Shown piece after piece: positions 22,792 to 31,608 of a stretch of 49,062 nucleotides of DNA (within the stretch, counting starts at the first letter, position 1; each line of letters starts with the position of its first letter). A model generated the notes under the pieces. It saw only the letters and a list, made by a program, of their open reading frames with translations, did not search any database and was not told the DNA's origin. The DNA is from Clostridiales bacterium UBA1316 (GTDB taxonomy: Bacteria > Bacillota > Clostridia > Oscillospirales > Oscillospiraceae), in contig DBTM01000079.1 in the NCBI GenBank assembly GCA_002307055.1, positions 1-49,062 on the forward strand, in the 5' to 3' direction. Made by a program: the position numbers and the translations under genes.

Positions 22792-24135
22792 GTGAAAGTA
22801 CGGGAACTGGCGGGATTGCAGCTTGATTGCATTGCCAGAGACAGGGTGATGCACGATGGCATCAATGCCATATTGGAGGTTAATCCAGACGTGCGGCACT
22901 TGGCTGATGCGCTGGATCAACTGCCAAACAGCAGCCGCGGGCCGCTTCATGGCGTAACGGTTGTTCTAAAAGACAACATCAATACGGCAGACCGGATGCA
23001 TACGAGTGCAGGGGCATTGGTACTGGAAAGCCATTTTGCAGCCGAAGACGCATATATTGTCAAGCGCCTGCGCCAAGCGGGGGCGTTGATTCTCGGTAAA
23101 GCCAACATGACGGAGTTTGCTAATTTCATGTCGTTTGATATGCCGCCGGGTTACAGCTCACGGGGCGGGTATGTGCGCAATCCGCACAATTTAACGCAAT
23201 CGCCGTCAGGGTCGAGCAGCGGCAGCGCTGCCGCCGTGGCAGCGGGCTTTTCGACGGCGGCTATCGGTACGGAAACGAGCGGGTCCATCATTTCACCCTG
23301 TCAGAACTGCGGTGTCGTCGGTGTCAAGCCGACCATCGGCCTCGTCAGCCGAACCGGTATTATTCCAATCAGCCGTACCCTGGATACGGCAGGGCCAATT
23401 GCTGCCGATGTGAAAACAGCGGCGATGCTTCTGCATGCGATTGCCGGATATGATGCCGATGACCCGGCGACGCATATGATGCAAAATCGAGCAGTGCCCG
23501 ATTACATAAAAGCACTCGACGCAAATAGTCTGTACGGAGCGCGTATCGGCGTCAATAGAGGCATTGAGCCAAGTATCGGATACAGACCGCATTCAAAAAA
23601 ATTATTGCGATTCATAGAAGAGCTTGGTGCCGAGCTGATCGAAATCGAACCGGTTCCGCTGCAGATGCAGGTGCGGGACATCATGAATTACGAGTTCAAA
23701 GCCGCTTTGGAGCACTACCTTGCAACAGCGGGACGAAATGCCGATCCCCGAACGCTGGCGGATATTATAGCATTTAATGCCGCGCATCCCGAAACAGCAC
23801 TGCGTTACGGTCAGAGCAGAATGGAATATGTTTTTAAAGAAGCTTCCAGGAGAATGGACGAACCTGAGTATCTCCAGGCGCTGGACTTGAGATATCGTCT
23901 GGCCGATAAGCTCTGTAATATCTTTGAGAAGGATCACCTGGATGGGATTATTGAAGCGGCAGGCTATAACAGCATTGCACCCTTCACCGGATTCCCTGTC
24001 GGAACGGTTCCAATCGGTTATTATGACAACTGTGTCCCTGTGGGGAGCTATCTGATGTGCCGGCCGTTTGAGGAGGCGAAGCTCCTGTCTCTGCTTTATT
24101 CGATGGAACAAAATCTGAAAACGAATAGGATATAG
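22792..24135 (+). CDS. Amidase signature family protein
   Basis: A 447-residue amidase. The Ser-cisSer-Lys triad is visible: Lys60 in VVLKDNINTADRMHTSAG, the cis-Ser in SGSSSGSAAAVAAG (about 139-152) and the nucleophile Ser165 in GTETSGSIISPC. It hydrolyses C-N bonds of amides and probably acts in the cytoplasm. The start is a GTG at 22792 with GGAGG 5 bases upstream. There are no gatB or gatC neighbours and no GatA-specific C-terminus, so it is unlikely to be the tRNA amidotransferase subunit. It resembles stand-alone peptide- or aliphatic-amidases of Bacilli and Clostridia. It is shorter than the usual 470-490 residues but looks intact. Confidence 0.85.
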   Translation: MKVRELAGLQLDCIARDRVMHDGINAILEVNPDVRHLADALDQLPNSSRGPLHGVTVVLKDNINTADRMHTSAGALVLESHFAAEDAYIVKRLRQAGALILGKANMTEFANFMSFDMPPGYSSRGGYVRNPHNLTQSPSGSSSGSAAAVAAGFSTAAIGTETSGSIISPCQNCGVVGVKPTIGLVSRTGIIPISRTLDTAGPIAADVKTAAMLLHAIAGYDADDPATHMMQNRAVPDYIKALDANSLYGARIGVNRGIEPSIGYRPHSKKLLRFIEELGAELIEIEPVPLQMQVRDIMNYEFKAALEHYLATAGRNADPRTLADIIAFNAAHPETALRYGQSRMEYVFKEASRRMDEPEYLQALDLRYRLADKLCNIFEKDHLDGIIEAAGYNSIAPFTGFPVGTVPIGYYDNCVPVGSYLMCRPFEEAKLLSLLYSMEQNLKTNRI

Positions 24136-24268
24136 AAGCCCAGAGCTAATTCAGAGATGCTGATCTAATAGAAAGGCGCGAAGACATCGTGCTGTCAGAT
24201 TTTTAATTCAGGTTGTTGAGTTGCAATCCGGACCAGTAAAGCCGGTTCTGGCAGTCTGCTCGCGGTCT

Positions 24269-24904
24269 TCATCCTGCTGAAATCAATATCGCAGGCGCTT
24301 TGTCCGGATCGAGCCATTTGAGTATCTTTAGCAGATCGTGCTCGGGAACGGCGACACAGCCTGAGGTCGGCCGGTTGCCGCAGTGCAGGAAAATTGCCGA
24401 GCCTTTAGCACGTGAGACAGGCGCGGTGTTGTACTCGATGATAACAGCGTACGCGTAGCTGTCTGAATAATCACACAGATGCTCGGCGCTGACCCAATCG
24501 CAGTCGGAAGAGGGTTCAGCCCATGTGTTGTAATAACAGGAGTTGGGGTCGTCAACCCAGACGCTGCCGGTAGTGGTCTTCCTGAACGCCATTTTCGTCT
24601 CCGGCTTTTCGTTGCTGCCAAACGCGTATCCGAGGCGGAAGAGTCCTGACGGCGTGCGTCCGTCCCCCTCTTTTTTTTGTGAGCTTATGCCATTTCTGCC
24701 GATATAACCGGTAATGCCGCCGAGTGACGGGTCGGGGTACCATATCTGCTGAGCATTTCTGAGATAGCAGCGGAGTAGTGCGCCGGAGCCCTGCGCGAGG
24801 ACATGGATGAGCTGCGCGGCATGAATCGCACCGAATGTCAGCCCTAAGCTTGTGACGGCTTGCGCCAGTATTGGTGGCTGTGTACCTAATTTGTTCAACA
24901 TCAT
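24269..24904 (-). CDS. L,D-transpeptidase (YkuD-fold) family protein
   Basis: A 211-residue protein with the L,D-transpeptidase catalytic motif near its C-terminus: FLHCGNRPTSGCVAVP, with His174 and nucleophile Cys183. Upstream blocks, KKEGDGRTPSGLFRLGYAFG and the WVDDPNSCYYN region, match the YkuD-like group of secreted or lipid-anchored peptidoglycan cross-linkers and carboxypeptidases. An N-terminal hydrophobic stretch (PPILAQAVTSLGLTFGAIHA) may be a weak signal or anchor. Starts: ATG 24904 has AAGGG 10 bases upstream; a TTG at 24913 is less likely. It sits alone between the amidase and prs and is convergent with the amidase. Confidence 0.8.
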   Translation of the reverse strand: MMLNKLGTQPPILAQAVTSLGLTFGAIHAAQLIHVLAQGSGALLRCYLRNAQQIWYPDPSLGGITGYIGRNGISSQKKEGDGRTPSGLFRLGYAFGSNEKPETKMAFRKTTTGSVWVDDPNSCYYNTWAEPSSDCDWVSAEHLCDYSDSYAYAVIIEYNTAPVSRAKGSAIFLHCGNRPTSGCVAVPEHDLLKILKWLDPDKAPAILISAG

Positions 24905-25134
24905 GATGCCCAATCCCTTCTCTACCGAGTATAATTAACATATGGCGGTTATCGCGCGGTAATGCTATTTTTATTGCAGAGCATTAGTATGATACGGTGC
25001 TGTCGGACAATATGACCTGATGTATGCTAAATAAGGGTTAAATTTTGGTGAATTATAAAATGTGCGAAACTGTTTTTTTTCATAAAACAATCTGATATAA
25101 TATAGTTATCTAACAGCGAAAGAGGGGGATTACA

Positions 25135-26094
25135 ATGGTTTCACATGGGAAAGATATAAAAATCTTTGCGGGCAATGCGAACAAGCCATTAGCAGAGAGC
25201 ATATGCCGCAATATTGGTATCCGGCTGGGTGATTCAAAAGTAACAAGCTTTTCAGACGGTGAGATATCGGTATCACTCTATGAATCTGTTCGCGGCTCGG
25301 ATGTTTTTATCATTCAGCCTACCTGCGGGCCGGTCAACAATCATCTCATGGAGCTTCTCATCATGGTGGATGCCTGTAAGAGGGCCTCAGCCGGCCGTAT
25401 TACGGCGGTTATTCCATACTTTGGGTATGCCAGGCAGGACAGAAAAGCGAAAGCCAGAGACCCTATATCCGCAAAGCTTGTGGCAAATCTAATCACATCG
25501 GCAGGTGCCGACCGTGTATTGACGATGGATTTGCACGCTTCGCAGATACAGGGTTTTTTTGATATCCCTGTCGACAATCTTTTAGCCAGCCCACTTTTTT
25601 CAGAATATTACATTAAAAAATTCGGAGAGGGCTCAGATGATGTCATCGTCGTCTCTCCGGATGTCGGCTCTGTAGCCAGAGCGCGGACGTTCGCTCTCAA
25701 AATGGGCTTGAGCCTGGCGATCATCGATAAACGCCGCGAAAAAGCAAACCAGTCCGAGGTCATGAACATCATCGGCGAAGTAAAGGACAAAAATATTATC
25801 CTATATGACGATATGGTGGACACGGCCGGGAGTTTATGCGGCGCAGCCAAAGCCCTTGTTGAGATGGGTAAAGCAAAAGATATATATGCCTGCGCGACGC
25901 ATGGTGTCCTGTCCGGCGCTGCGATTGACAGGATCAACGACAGCTACATCAAGGAACTGATTTTTACCGACACGATCCCATATCCGGGCCAAACGCAGAG
26001 TGCGAAAATCAAATATCTCTCGTCCGCTCCCCTGTTTGCCGAAGCTATTGAGCGCGTATATGAGGAAGTTTCAATCTCGACGCTTTTCAGATAA
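25135..26094 (+). CDS. prs: Ribose-phosphate pyrophosphokinase
   Basis: PRPP synthetase (319 residues, normal length) makes 5-phosphoribosyl diphosphate from ribose 5-phosphate and ATP for nucleotide, His and Trp synthesis. Seen: KIFAGNANKPLAE at the N-terminus, SDGEISVSLYESVRGSDVFI, the ATP loop region YFGYARQDRKAKARDPISAK, DLHASQIQGFFDIPVDNL, and the PRPP loop ILYDDMVDTAGSL. A GAGGGGG-type site precedes the ATG and a TATAAT stands about 40 bases upstream. It is followed after 50 bases by pth, a common clostridial pairing. Confidence 0.97.
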   Translation: MVSHGKDIKIFAGNANKPLAESICRNIGIRLGDSKVTSFSDGEISVSLYESVRGSDVFIIQPTCGPVNNHLMELLIMVDACKRASAGRITAVIPYFGYARQDRKAKARDPISAKLVANLITSAGADRVLTMDLHASQIQGFFDIPVDNLLASPLFSEYYIKKFGEGSDDVIVVSPDVGSVARARTFALKMGLSLAIIDKRREKANQSEVMNIIGEVKDKNIILYDDMVDTAGSLCGAAKALVEMGKAKDIYACATHGVLSGAAIDRINDSYIKELIFTDTIPYPGQTQSAKIKYLSSAPLFAEAIERVYEEVSISTLFR

Positions 26095-26144
26095 TATTGA
26101 TGTAAAAGGGATATATGACGTAGGCAGGTGGCGATATTTTAAGT

Positions 26145-26735
26145 ATGTTTTTAAGGAAAAAAACCGGCCCTGCATCATGGATTATCGTTTTCCTGGGGAA
26201 TCCCGGTACTCAGTATAACGGGACACGCCATAATGTCGGCTTTTTTACTGCCGGTGTTTTAGAAAAAACCATCGGGGTAAAGATCGACCGGCTCAAATAC
26301 AAAGCGCTGACCTGCACATGTGACCTTGGCGGCGCGAAGGTTTTTTTAATGAAGCCTCAGACCTATATGAATTTAAGCGGTGATGCCGTCTCTCAGGCAA
26401 TGCGGTTTTACAAGCTGCCGCTCGAGCGCATTATTGTCATTTCCGACGATGCCGCCCTCCCTGTCGGTAAAATCAGAATCAGGCGCGACGGCTCGTCCGG
26501 CGGACAAAAGGGCTTAAAGGATATTATCGAAAAGTGCGGCGGGGACGGTTTCCCGCGGATTAAAATCGGCGTCGGCGCACCGCCGCACTCCGATTTTAAT
26601 ATGGCCGACTGGGTGCTTTCTAATTTTTCGCAAAAGGAAGCTGAGGTTATTTCGGAAGCCGCCAAGAACGCGGTATGCGCGGCGGAACTTATTATCAGCT
26701 CGGGTATAGAAAAAGCAATGAATGTGTACAATTAA
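26145..26735 (+). CDS. pth: Peptidyl-tRNA hydrolase
   Basis: Releases tRNA from stalled peptidyl-tRNA. Seen: FLGNPGTQYNGTRHNVGF (catalytic His29, with Asn19), KPQTYMNLSG (Asn76), and ISDDAALPVGKIRIR (the acidic residue at about 101). The usual GGHNGLK motif reads GGQKGLK, so the residue equivalent to E. coli Asn114, which contacts substrate, appears to be Lys122. The N-terminus carries about ten extra residues (MFLRKKTGPA) relative to the classical protein, and the ATG at 26145 has only a distant AGGTGG. It is probably co-transcribed with prs and ends at a strong terminator, behind which the intron has inserted. Confidence 0.93.
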   Translation: MFLRKKTGPASWIIVFLGNPGTQYNGTRHNVGFFTAGVLEKTIGVKIDRLKYKALTCTCDLGGAKVFLMKPQTYMNLSGDAVSQAMRFYKLPLERIIVISDDAALPVGKIRIRRDGSSGGQKGLKDIIEKCGGDGFPRIKIGVGAPPHSDFNMADWVLSNFSQKEAEVISEAAKNAVCAAELIISSGIEKAMNVYN

Positions 26736-26758
26736 ATAGCAGTGTAAATTCTGCATAT

Positions 26759-26796
26759 AAAAAGGCTGGCGCTGTTAAAACAGCGTCAGCCTTTTT
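26759..26796 (+). terminator. Terminator of prs-pth, group II intron target
   Basis: AAAAAGGCTGGCGCTG and CAGCGTCAGCCTTTTT (one G-U pair) flank a 6-base loop. The hairpin lies 24 bases past the pth stop, and the intron's first base is 2 bases after its T-run. Confidence 0.9.
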
Positions 26797-26797
26797 G

Positions 26798-28698
26798 GTG
26801 CGCCCGGCATGGGCGCAGTCTAATGGGTGAAAGACCCGAACACGCCCGGTAGCGGGAAGTGTATAGCCAAAGTCAAGGGTGTCCGTGGTGACGCGGAATC
26901 TAAAGGAAGACGGCGGCAAATCTCTGGCCTGACGAACAGAAATCGCATAAGGCACAAGCTGAGGATAAGACCGCCAAACAAGTTGAAGTCCAATAGCTAC
27001 ACGGGATCAGCGAGTGTAGATGCGGCAGGTAGATGGAGAGAAAGATTGCGTTCTTACCCGGGGAGACCTCACGGACGGCGGAAGCGTATTTGTAGAAGCC
27101 GGTTGAAACAAGATTCGTCGTGAGGAGTCAGATGAAGCCATAGTAGCAGCGCAGTCGACGGTGCTGTGAAGGGCGGAACCTATGGAGGTGAAAGTAAATG
27201 AATGTTACCGAGAATCGGGACAAAGAAAGCAGAAAACACTGTAATGACGGGGACTGGTCGCAAAGGGATAGTGCGGAACACGAAGAGTATGCGGGAGCGC
27301 TTACCGACTCAAGGATAACTGAAAACAACATCACCAATGCCGGCAGACCTGATGAGGGAATGCTGGAGGAAATCTTAAGCTCAAGAAATCTAAACCAGGC
27401 ATACAAGCGGGTAAAAAAGAATAAAGGGGCGGGCGGAGTCGATGGAATGAGCGTGGAAGATCTTCTGCAATATTTCAAAGACAATGGGGAGGAACTTCGG
27501 CAGACTATCATGGACGGAGAATACCGTCCGCAACCCGTACGTCGGGTAGAAATACCCAAAGAGAACGGGAAGAAGAGAAAGTTGGGTATCCCAACAGCCG
27601 TAGACCGAGTCATACAACAGGCGATAGCCCAAGTACTGACGCCAATCTATGAGCCGCAGTTCTCAGACAGCAGTTACGGATTCCGACCAAAAAGAAGCGC
27701 ACATGATGCCATCAGAGCGAGTCAGAAGAACATCCGCGACGGATACAAATACGTCGTAGATATGGACTTGGAGAAGTTCTTCGACACAGTAAACCAGAGC
27801 AAATTGATAGAAATACTATCGCGGGGTATTAAGGACGGGAGAGTAATATCACTTATTCACAAATACCTCAAAGCGGGAGTAGTCACGTGCGGCAGATTCG
27901 AGGAAACGGAGATCGGAGTACCACAAGGCGGTCCATTAAGCCCGCTATGTGCAAACATCGTCTTGAACGAGCTGGACTGGGAATTGGAGAGAAGGGGGCA
28001 CAGATTTGTCCGTTATGCGGATGATATGCTCATTTTCTGCAAGAGCAAAAGAGCGGCAGAGAGGACACTGGAGAAGCTAATCCCTTACATAGAGAGGAAA
28101 TTATTCCTCAAAGTGAACCGGGAAAAGACAGAAGTAGCCTACATAGGTAAGGTCAAATTCTTAGGTTATGCGTTCTACATTAACAAGAACAGAGAAGCGA
28201 GCATTCGAGTACACCCAAAAAGCGTTGCCAAGATGAAAGCAAAAATTCGCGAGATAACATTGCGAAGCAACGGTATAGGTGATGAGCAGAGGAAGTTGAA
28301 ACTTAAACAATTCATAATTGGATGGGTCAATTACTTCAAGCTTGCGGACATGAAGAGTCTACTGAAAGAGACAGACCAGTGGTTACGGCGACGCATCCGC
28401 ATGGTGATTTGGAAACAGTGGAAAAGGGTGAGAACGCGTTACGCTATGCTCAGGAAGCTAGGAATAGTGGACTGGGTAGCGCGAGAGGGTGCAAGCATAA
28501 GAAAGGGTTACTGGCGTATAGCCCGTAACCCGATCATTGCCAAAGCCGTCTCTGCTGAGCGACTTAAAAAGGCAGGATATATCAACTTTCTCGATTATTA
28601 CGAGTCTGTTCATGCGTAAACATGGGAGGAGCCGTATACCGAACGGTACGTACGGTTCTGTGGGAGGTCGGCTGATCCACTAAGGGTCAGCCTCCTAC
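26798..28698 (+). mobile_element. Group II intron, about 1.9 kb, inserted behind a terminator
   Basis: The 5' end begins GTGCGCCC, a group II boundary, followed by a structured region of about 400 bases before the maturase gene. After that gene, domain V is visible (GAGCCGTATACC...GGTACGTACGGTTC, about 28629-28658), then a domain VI hairpin (about 28662-28695) with an unpaired A near CACTAAGG as candidate branch point, ending about ...CCTAC. The element lies immediately 3' of the pth terminator, the preference described for group IIC introns. It should self-splice and move by retrohoming. The 3' end is uncertain by a few bases. Confidence 0.88.
27198..28619 (+). CDS. ltrA: Group II intron-encoded reverse transcriptase/maturase
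   Basis: A 473-residue intron-encoded protein. RT blocks: KKNKGAGGVDGMSVEDLL (RT0/1 region), VEIPKENGKKRKLGIP, SSYGFRPKRSAHDAI, VVDMDLEKFFDTVN (metal Asp188, Asp190), VPQGGPLSPLCANIVLNELD, and the catalytic RYADDMLIF (YADD at 273-276). The C-terminal maturase domain X follows (KLKQFIIGWVNYFKLADMKS with a basic helix). There is no HNH endonuclease domain. It appears intact, so splicing activity is plausible. A GGAGG site lies 8 bases before the ATG. Confidence 0.95.
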   Translation: MNVTENRDKESRKHCNDGDWSQRDSAEHEEYAGALTDSRITENNITNAGRPDEGMLEEILSSRNLNQAYKRVKKNKGAGGVDGMSVEDLLQYFKDNGEELRQTIMDGEYRPQPVRRVEIPKENGKKRKLGIPTAVDRVIQQAIAQVLTPIYEPQFSDSSYGFRPKRSAHDAIRASQKNIRDGYKYVVDMDLEKFFDTVNQSKLIEILSRGIKDGRVISLIHKYLKAGVVTCGRFEETEIGVPQGGPLSPLCANIVLNELDWELERRGHRFVRYADDMLIFCKSKRAAERTLEKLIPYIERKLFLKVNREKTEVAYIGKVKFLGYAFYINKNREASIRVHPKSVAKMKAKIREITLRSNGIGDEQRKLKLKQFIIGWVNYFKLADMKSLLKETDQWLRRRIRMVIWKQWKRVRTRYAMLRKLGIVDWVAREGASIRKGYWRIARNPIIAKAVSAERLKKAGYINFLDYYESVHA

Positions 28699-28707
28699 CC
28701 GATCCGT

Positions 28708-29388
28708 TTAGCTATATGCGCAGAATCTGTGTTTCCCGATGACGACGATGAGCGGGCGGGACCAGATCCATGCGTTTGTAGCCGTTGCCGGATTAAAATA
28801 ATAGATCGCGCCGCCTGAAGGGTCCCATCCGTTTAACGCGTTTTGAGCAGCCTTATAAGCGCTGTCGGATACACTGGCGTAAAACTGGCCGTCAGTAAGG
28901 CATGTAAAAGCCCCTTTTTGATAAATAACACCGGAGATGGAATGCGGAAATGACGGGTGCTTTGTCCTGTTGAGTACCACGGCACCGACGGCAACCTGAC
29001 CGGCAAACGGCTCACCCCGCGCTTCCGCCGAGATCAGGCGCGCAAGCAAATTGACATCGTTTGATCGCGTCGTTGCGCTGGATGAGGTGTTGATGCCGAT
29101 TGCAGCCAGCGTGGCGCTGCCTGCGACGCCATCCGGCGTTAATCCGTTTTTCCTTTGAAAATATTTTACGGCGGCTTCCGTCCCGCTGCCGAAGACACCG
29201 TCGATGCTCCCAATATAATAGCCCCAGTCGGAGAGCCTTTCTTGAATCTGCGTGACGACGGAGCCGGCCGAGCCTTTTCTGTAAGCGGTGGCATCGGCTT
29301 GCTGCACATCCTGAACAAAAGATATGATCATGATATTGATTGTAAATATAACGGCAAGCGAGAATATTAGTTTTCTTTTCGTCTGCAA
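28708..29388 (-). CDS. sleB: Spore cortex-lytic enzyme SleB-type
   Basis: A 226-residue exported hydrolase. A signal or anchor sequence (RKLIFSLAVIFTINIMIISF) is followed by a peptidoglycan-binding domain (about 38-97: VVTQIQERLSDWGYYIGSID, AAVKYFQRKNGLTPDGVAG) and a C-terminal Hydrolase_2 domain (about 115-226: LLARLISAEARGEPFAGQVA, with catalytic Glu in the SAEARGE motif, and VGAVVLNR). SleB is a lytic transglycosylase that degrades spore cortex during germination. The start is a TTG at 29388 with AGGAG 8 bases upstream. A sigma-G-like promoter lies about 55 bases upstream. There is no ypeB partner in view. The domain order also fits SleB-like cell-wall hydrolases, but the promoter supports a spore role. 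Confidence 0.88.
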   Translation of the reverse strand: MQTKRKLIFSLAVIFTINIMIISFVQDVQQADATAYRKGSAGSVVTQIQERLSDWGYYIGSIDGVFGSGTEAAVKYFQRKNGLTPDGVAGSATLAAIGINTSSSATTRSNDVNLLARLISAEARGEPFAGQVAVGAVVLNRTKHPSFPHSISGVIYQKGAFTCLTDGQFYASVSDSAYKAAQNALNGWDPSGGAIYYFNPATATNAWIWSRPLIVVIGKHRFCAYS

Positions 29389-29444
29389 AGTAAAGACTCC
29401 TTTGAATCATAATAGCTGTGTATATTTTACGAAGGAGCCTGACC

Positions 29445-29474
29445 TGTTATGTATTGTAAATTTTGTCGATATTC
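29445..29474 (-). promoter_or_regulatory. Sigma-G-like promoter of sleB
   Basis: On the minus strand GAATA (29470-29474), an 18-base spacer and CATAACA (29445-29451) match the forespore sigma-G consensus GMATR-N18-CATNMTA with one mismatch in the -10 element. B. subtilis sleB is sigma-G dependent. Confidence 0.55.
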
Positions 29475-29501
29475 ACATGGATTCCATAAAAAAATGTTAA
29501 T

Positions 29502-29543
29502 AAAAAGCTGAGATGAAGCCTCTGCGGGGTTTCATCTCAGCTT
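29502..29543 (-). terminator. Terminator of thrS
   Basis: A 13-bp stem (29505-29517 with 29531-29543) is followed by a T-run on the minus strand, about 100 bases past the thrS stop. It also separates thrS from the sleB promoter. Confidence 0.8.
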
Positions 29544-29639
29544 AGTGCGTTATCCGGAGGCGCGTAAAAATTCTTGTTTGCTTAATGATATTTAAGATAC
29601 TTTTAAGGTAGAATAGGTATACTTGACCTGTAATCGGAC

Positions 29640-31391
29640 TTAATACGACCGTGAGTCTTGTTCCGCTTTGAGAGCAGTCATAAAGTCATCGAGATTGACA
29701 GAGCCCTGATCTCCGCCCGCGCGTTTGCGTACGGTAACAGCGCCGCTTTCGGCTTCTTTATCGCCGAGCACCAGCATATAGGGGATTTTTTGCATCTGCG
29801 CCTCGCGGATTTTATATCCAATTTTTTCACTTCTGAAGTCGGTTTCGATTCTGAAGCCGGCACTCATTAATTTATCGGCGACCTGCTGGGCATAATCGTG
29901 GCTGCGGTCGGTAATCGGCATCACTATAACCTGCACGGGCGCGAGCCATAATGGGAAAGCACCGGCAAAGTGCTCGGTCAGAATACCGATAAACCGCTCA
30001 ATGGAACCGTAAGCAACGGTGTGTATCATGATCGGACGGTGCTTTAAGCCGTCGGCACCCGTATATTCAAGGTCAAAGCGTTCCGGCATCTGGAAATCGA
30101 GCTGAATTGTGCCGCACTGCCATGTACGGCCGATGGCGTCCTCAAGGTGGAAATCGATTTTCGGACCGTAGAAAGCGCCGTCACCCGGATTAAGGACGTA
30201 TTCCTTACCGTTTTTGTCAAGCACACTTTTTAAGATACCCTCGCTGTATGCGCGCATTTCTTCGCTGCCGATAAAGTCCGCCGGACAGGTTGAGAGCTCG
30301 ATATGATATTTAAAGCCGAAAAGCTTGTAAACACTGTCAATTTTTGTGATAACAGCGAGTATTTCGTCCTGCGCCTGCTCATCTGTCATAAAAATATGGG
30401 CGTCGTCCTGTGTGAAGGCGCGAACACGCATCAAGCCATGGAGCGCGCCCGAGAGCTCATGCCGGTGCACAAGGCCCAATTCACCCACGCGCATCGGGAG
30501 ATCTTTATATGACCACATGCGCCGTTTATAGGCAAGCATACCGCCCGGGCAGTTCATTGGCTTAATGGCATAATCGCCCTCATCAATTTTAGTGAAGTAC
30601 ATGTTCTCTTTATAGTGATCCCAGTGCCCTGAACGGTGCCAAAGCTCTTCGTTTAAGATAATGGGCGTTTTGATTTCCTGATAACCGCATTTTTGATGCA
30701 GTTCGCGCCAGAAGCGCTCGAGCTCATTGCGGATAACCATACCTTTCGGGAAAAAGAACGGAAAGCCGGGACCTTCGTCAAATAAGGCGAAAAGGTCAAG
30801 CTCGCGGCCCAGCTTTCTGTGGTCACGCCGTTTTGCTTCCTCAATACGCTCGAGATAGGTGTCAAGTTCGTCTTTGCTCAAAAAGCAGGTGCCGTAGATG
30901 CGCTGCAGCATCTTATTGTCGGAGTTGCCGCGCCAATACGCACCGGTGCAGCTTGTCAGCTTCATGGCGTTTGCTTTGACTCTCCCCGTGCTGTCCAGAT
31001 GCGGGCCGGCGCAGAGGTCGGTAAATTCACCCTGTTTATAAAAACTGATGACGGCATCTACCGGCAAATCCCGAATCAGCTCCGCTTTATAAGGCTCTCC
31101 GAGCCCTTCAACAAATTTGACCGCTTCCTCACGGGGAAGCTCAAAACGCTCAAGCGGGAGCTTTTCCTTGATGATTTTTTTCATTTCATTTTCGAGATTT
31201 TCAAGCATCTCGGGTGTAAACGGTTCTGCCGTATCAAAATCATAATAAAAACCGTCGGCTATAGCCGGACCGATAGCGAGCTTCGTTTCCGGATACAGGC
31301 GTTTGACCGCCTGAGCGAGAATATGCGAAGTCGTATGACGGTATGATTTCTTATAATTTTCGTTTTCAAAAGTATACAAATTGTCAGACAT
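29640..31391 (-). CDS. thrS: Threonyl-tRNA synthetase lacking the TGS domain
   Basis: Charges tRNA-Thr. The protein has 583 residues, against about 640 in E. coli and B. subtilis, because the N-terminal TGS domain is absent; it opens at the editing domain (YRHTTSHILAQAVKRLYPET, with the HxxxH pattern, and later CAGPH). Class II core: motif 2 region LGLVHRHELSGALHGLMRVR, zinc ligands including the Cys in MNCPGGM, motif 3 AYGSIERFIGILTEHFAG, then the anticodon-binding domain with APVQVIVMPI. The frame is complete, so the shortening is natural and is seen in other clostridial ThrRS. I looked for a T-box leader in the 217 bases upstream and saw none. It is divergent from the HtrA gene. Confidence 0.96.
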   Translation of the reverse strand: MSDNLYTFENENYKKSYRHTTSHILAQAVKRLYPETKLAIGPAIADGFYYDFDTAEPFTPEMLENLENEMKKIIKEKLPLERFELPREEAVKFVEGLGEPYKAELIRDLPVDAVISFYKQGEFTDLCAGPHLDSTGRVKANAMKLTSCTGAYWRGNSDNKMLQRIYGTCFLSKDELDTYLERIEEAKRRDHRKLGRELDLFALFDEGPGFPFFFPKGMVIRNELERFWRELHQKCGYQEIKTPIILNEELWHRSGHWDHYKENMYFTKIDEGDYAIKPMNCPGGMLAYKRRMWSYKDLPMRVGELGLVHRHELSGALHGLMRVRAFTQDDAHIFMTDEQAQDEILAVITKIDSVYKLFGFKYHIELSTCPADFIGSEEMRAYSEGILKSVLDKNGKEYVLNPGDGAFYGPKIDFHLEDAIGRTWQCGTIQLDFQMPERFDLEYTGADGLKHRPIMIHTVAYGSIERFIGILTEHFAGAFPLWLAPVQVIVMPITDRSHDYAQQVADKLMSAGFRIETDFRSEKIGYKIREAQMQKIPYMLVLGDKEAESGAVTVRKRAGGDQGSVNLDDFMTALKAEQDSRSY

Positions 31392-31608
31392 ACGTATTCA
31401 TCTCCTATAAATTTATAAACTACCATGTAAAAGTCACCGTGTCAAGCACTGTCCGTAATGCGTCTGTTACAATTGCATAACATTTTTGTAATGACTTTCT
31501 TACAGAAAATTATAATATTTTTCATGCATTTTTCACCAGGAAGCCTTATAATACAAGAGTTAAGGAAGCTTTTTAATTTAAAGATATGTTTTAACAGGAG
31601 GAATCACT

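Noticed and set aside
22792..24135. Amidase as GatA, the glutamyl-tRNA amidotransferase subunit
   Set aside because: No gatB or gatC nearby, the protein is short, and the motif context fits stand-alone amidases better.
31392..31608. Possible T-box leader upstream of thrS
   Set aside because: I looked for the T-box sequence and a specifier stem on the minus strand and saw neither.
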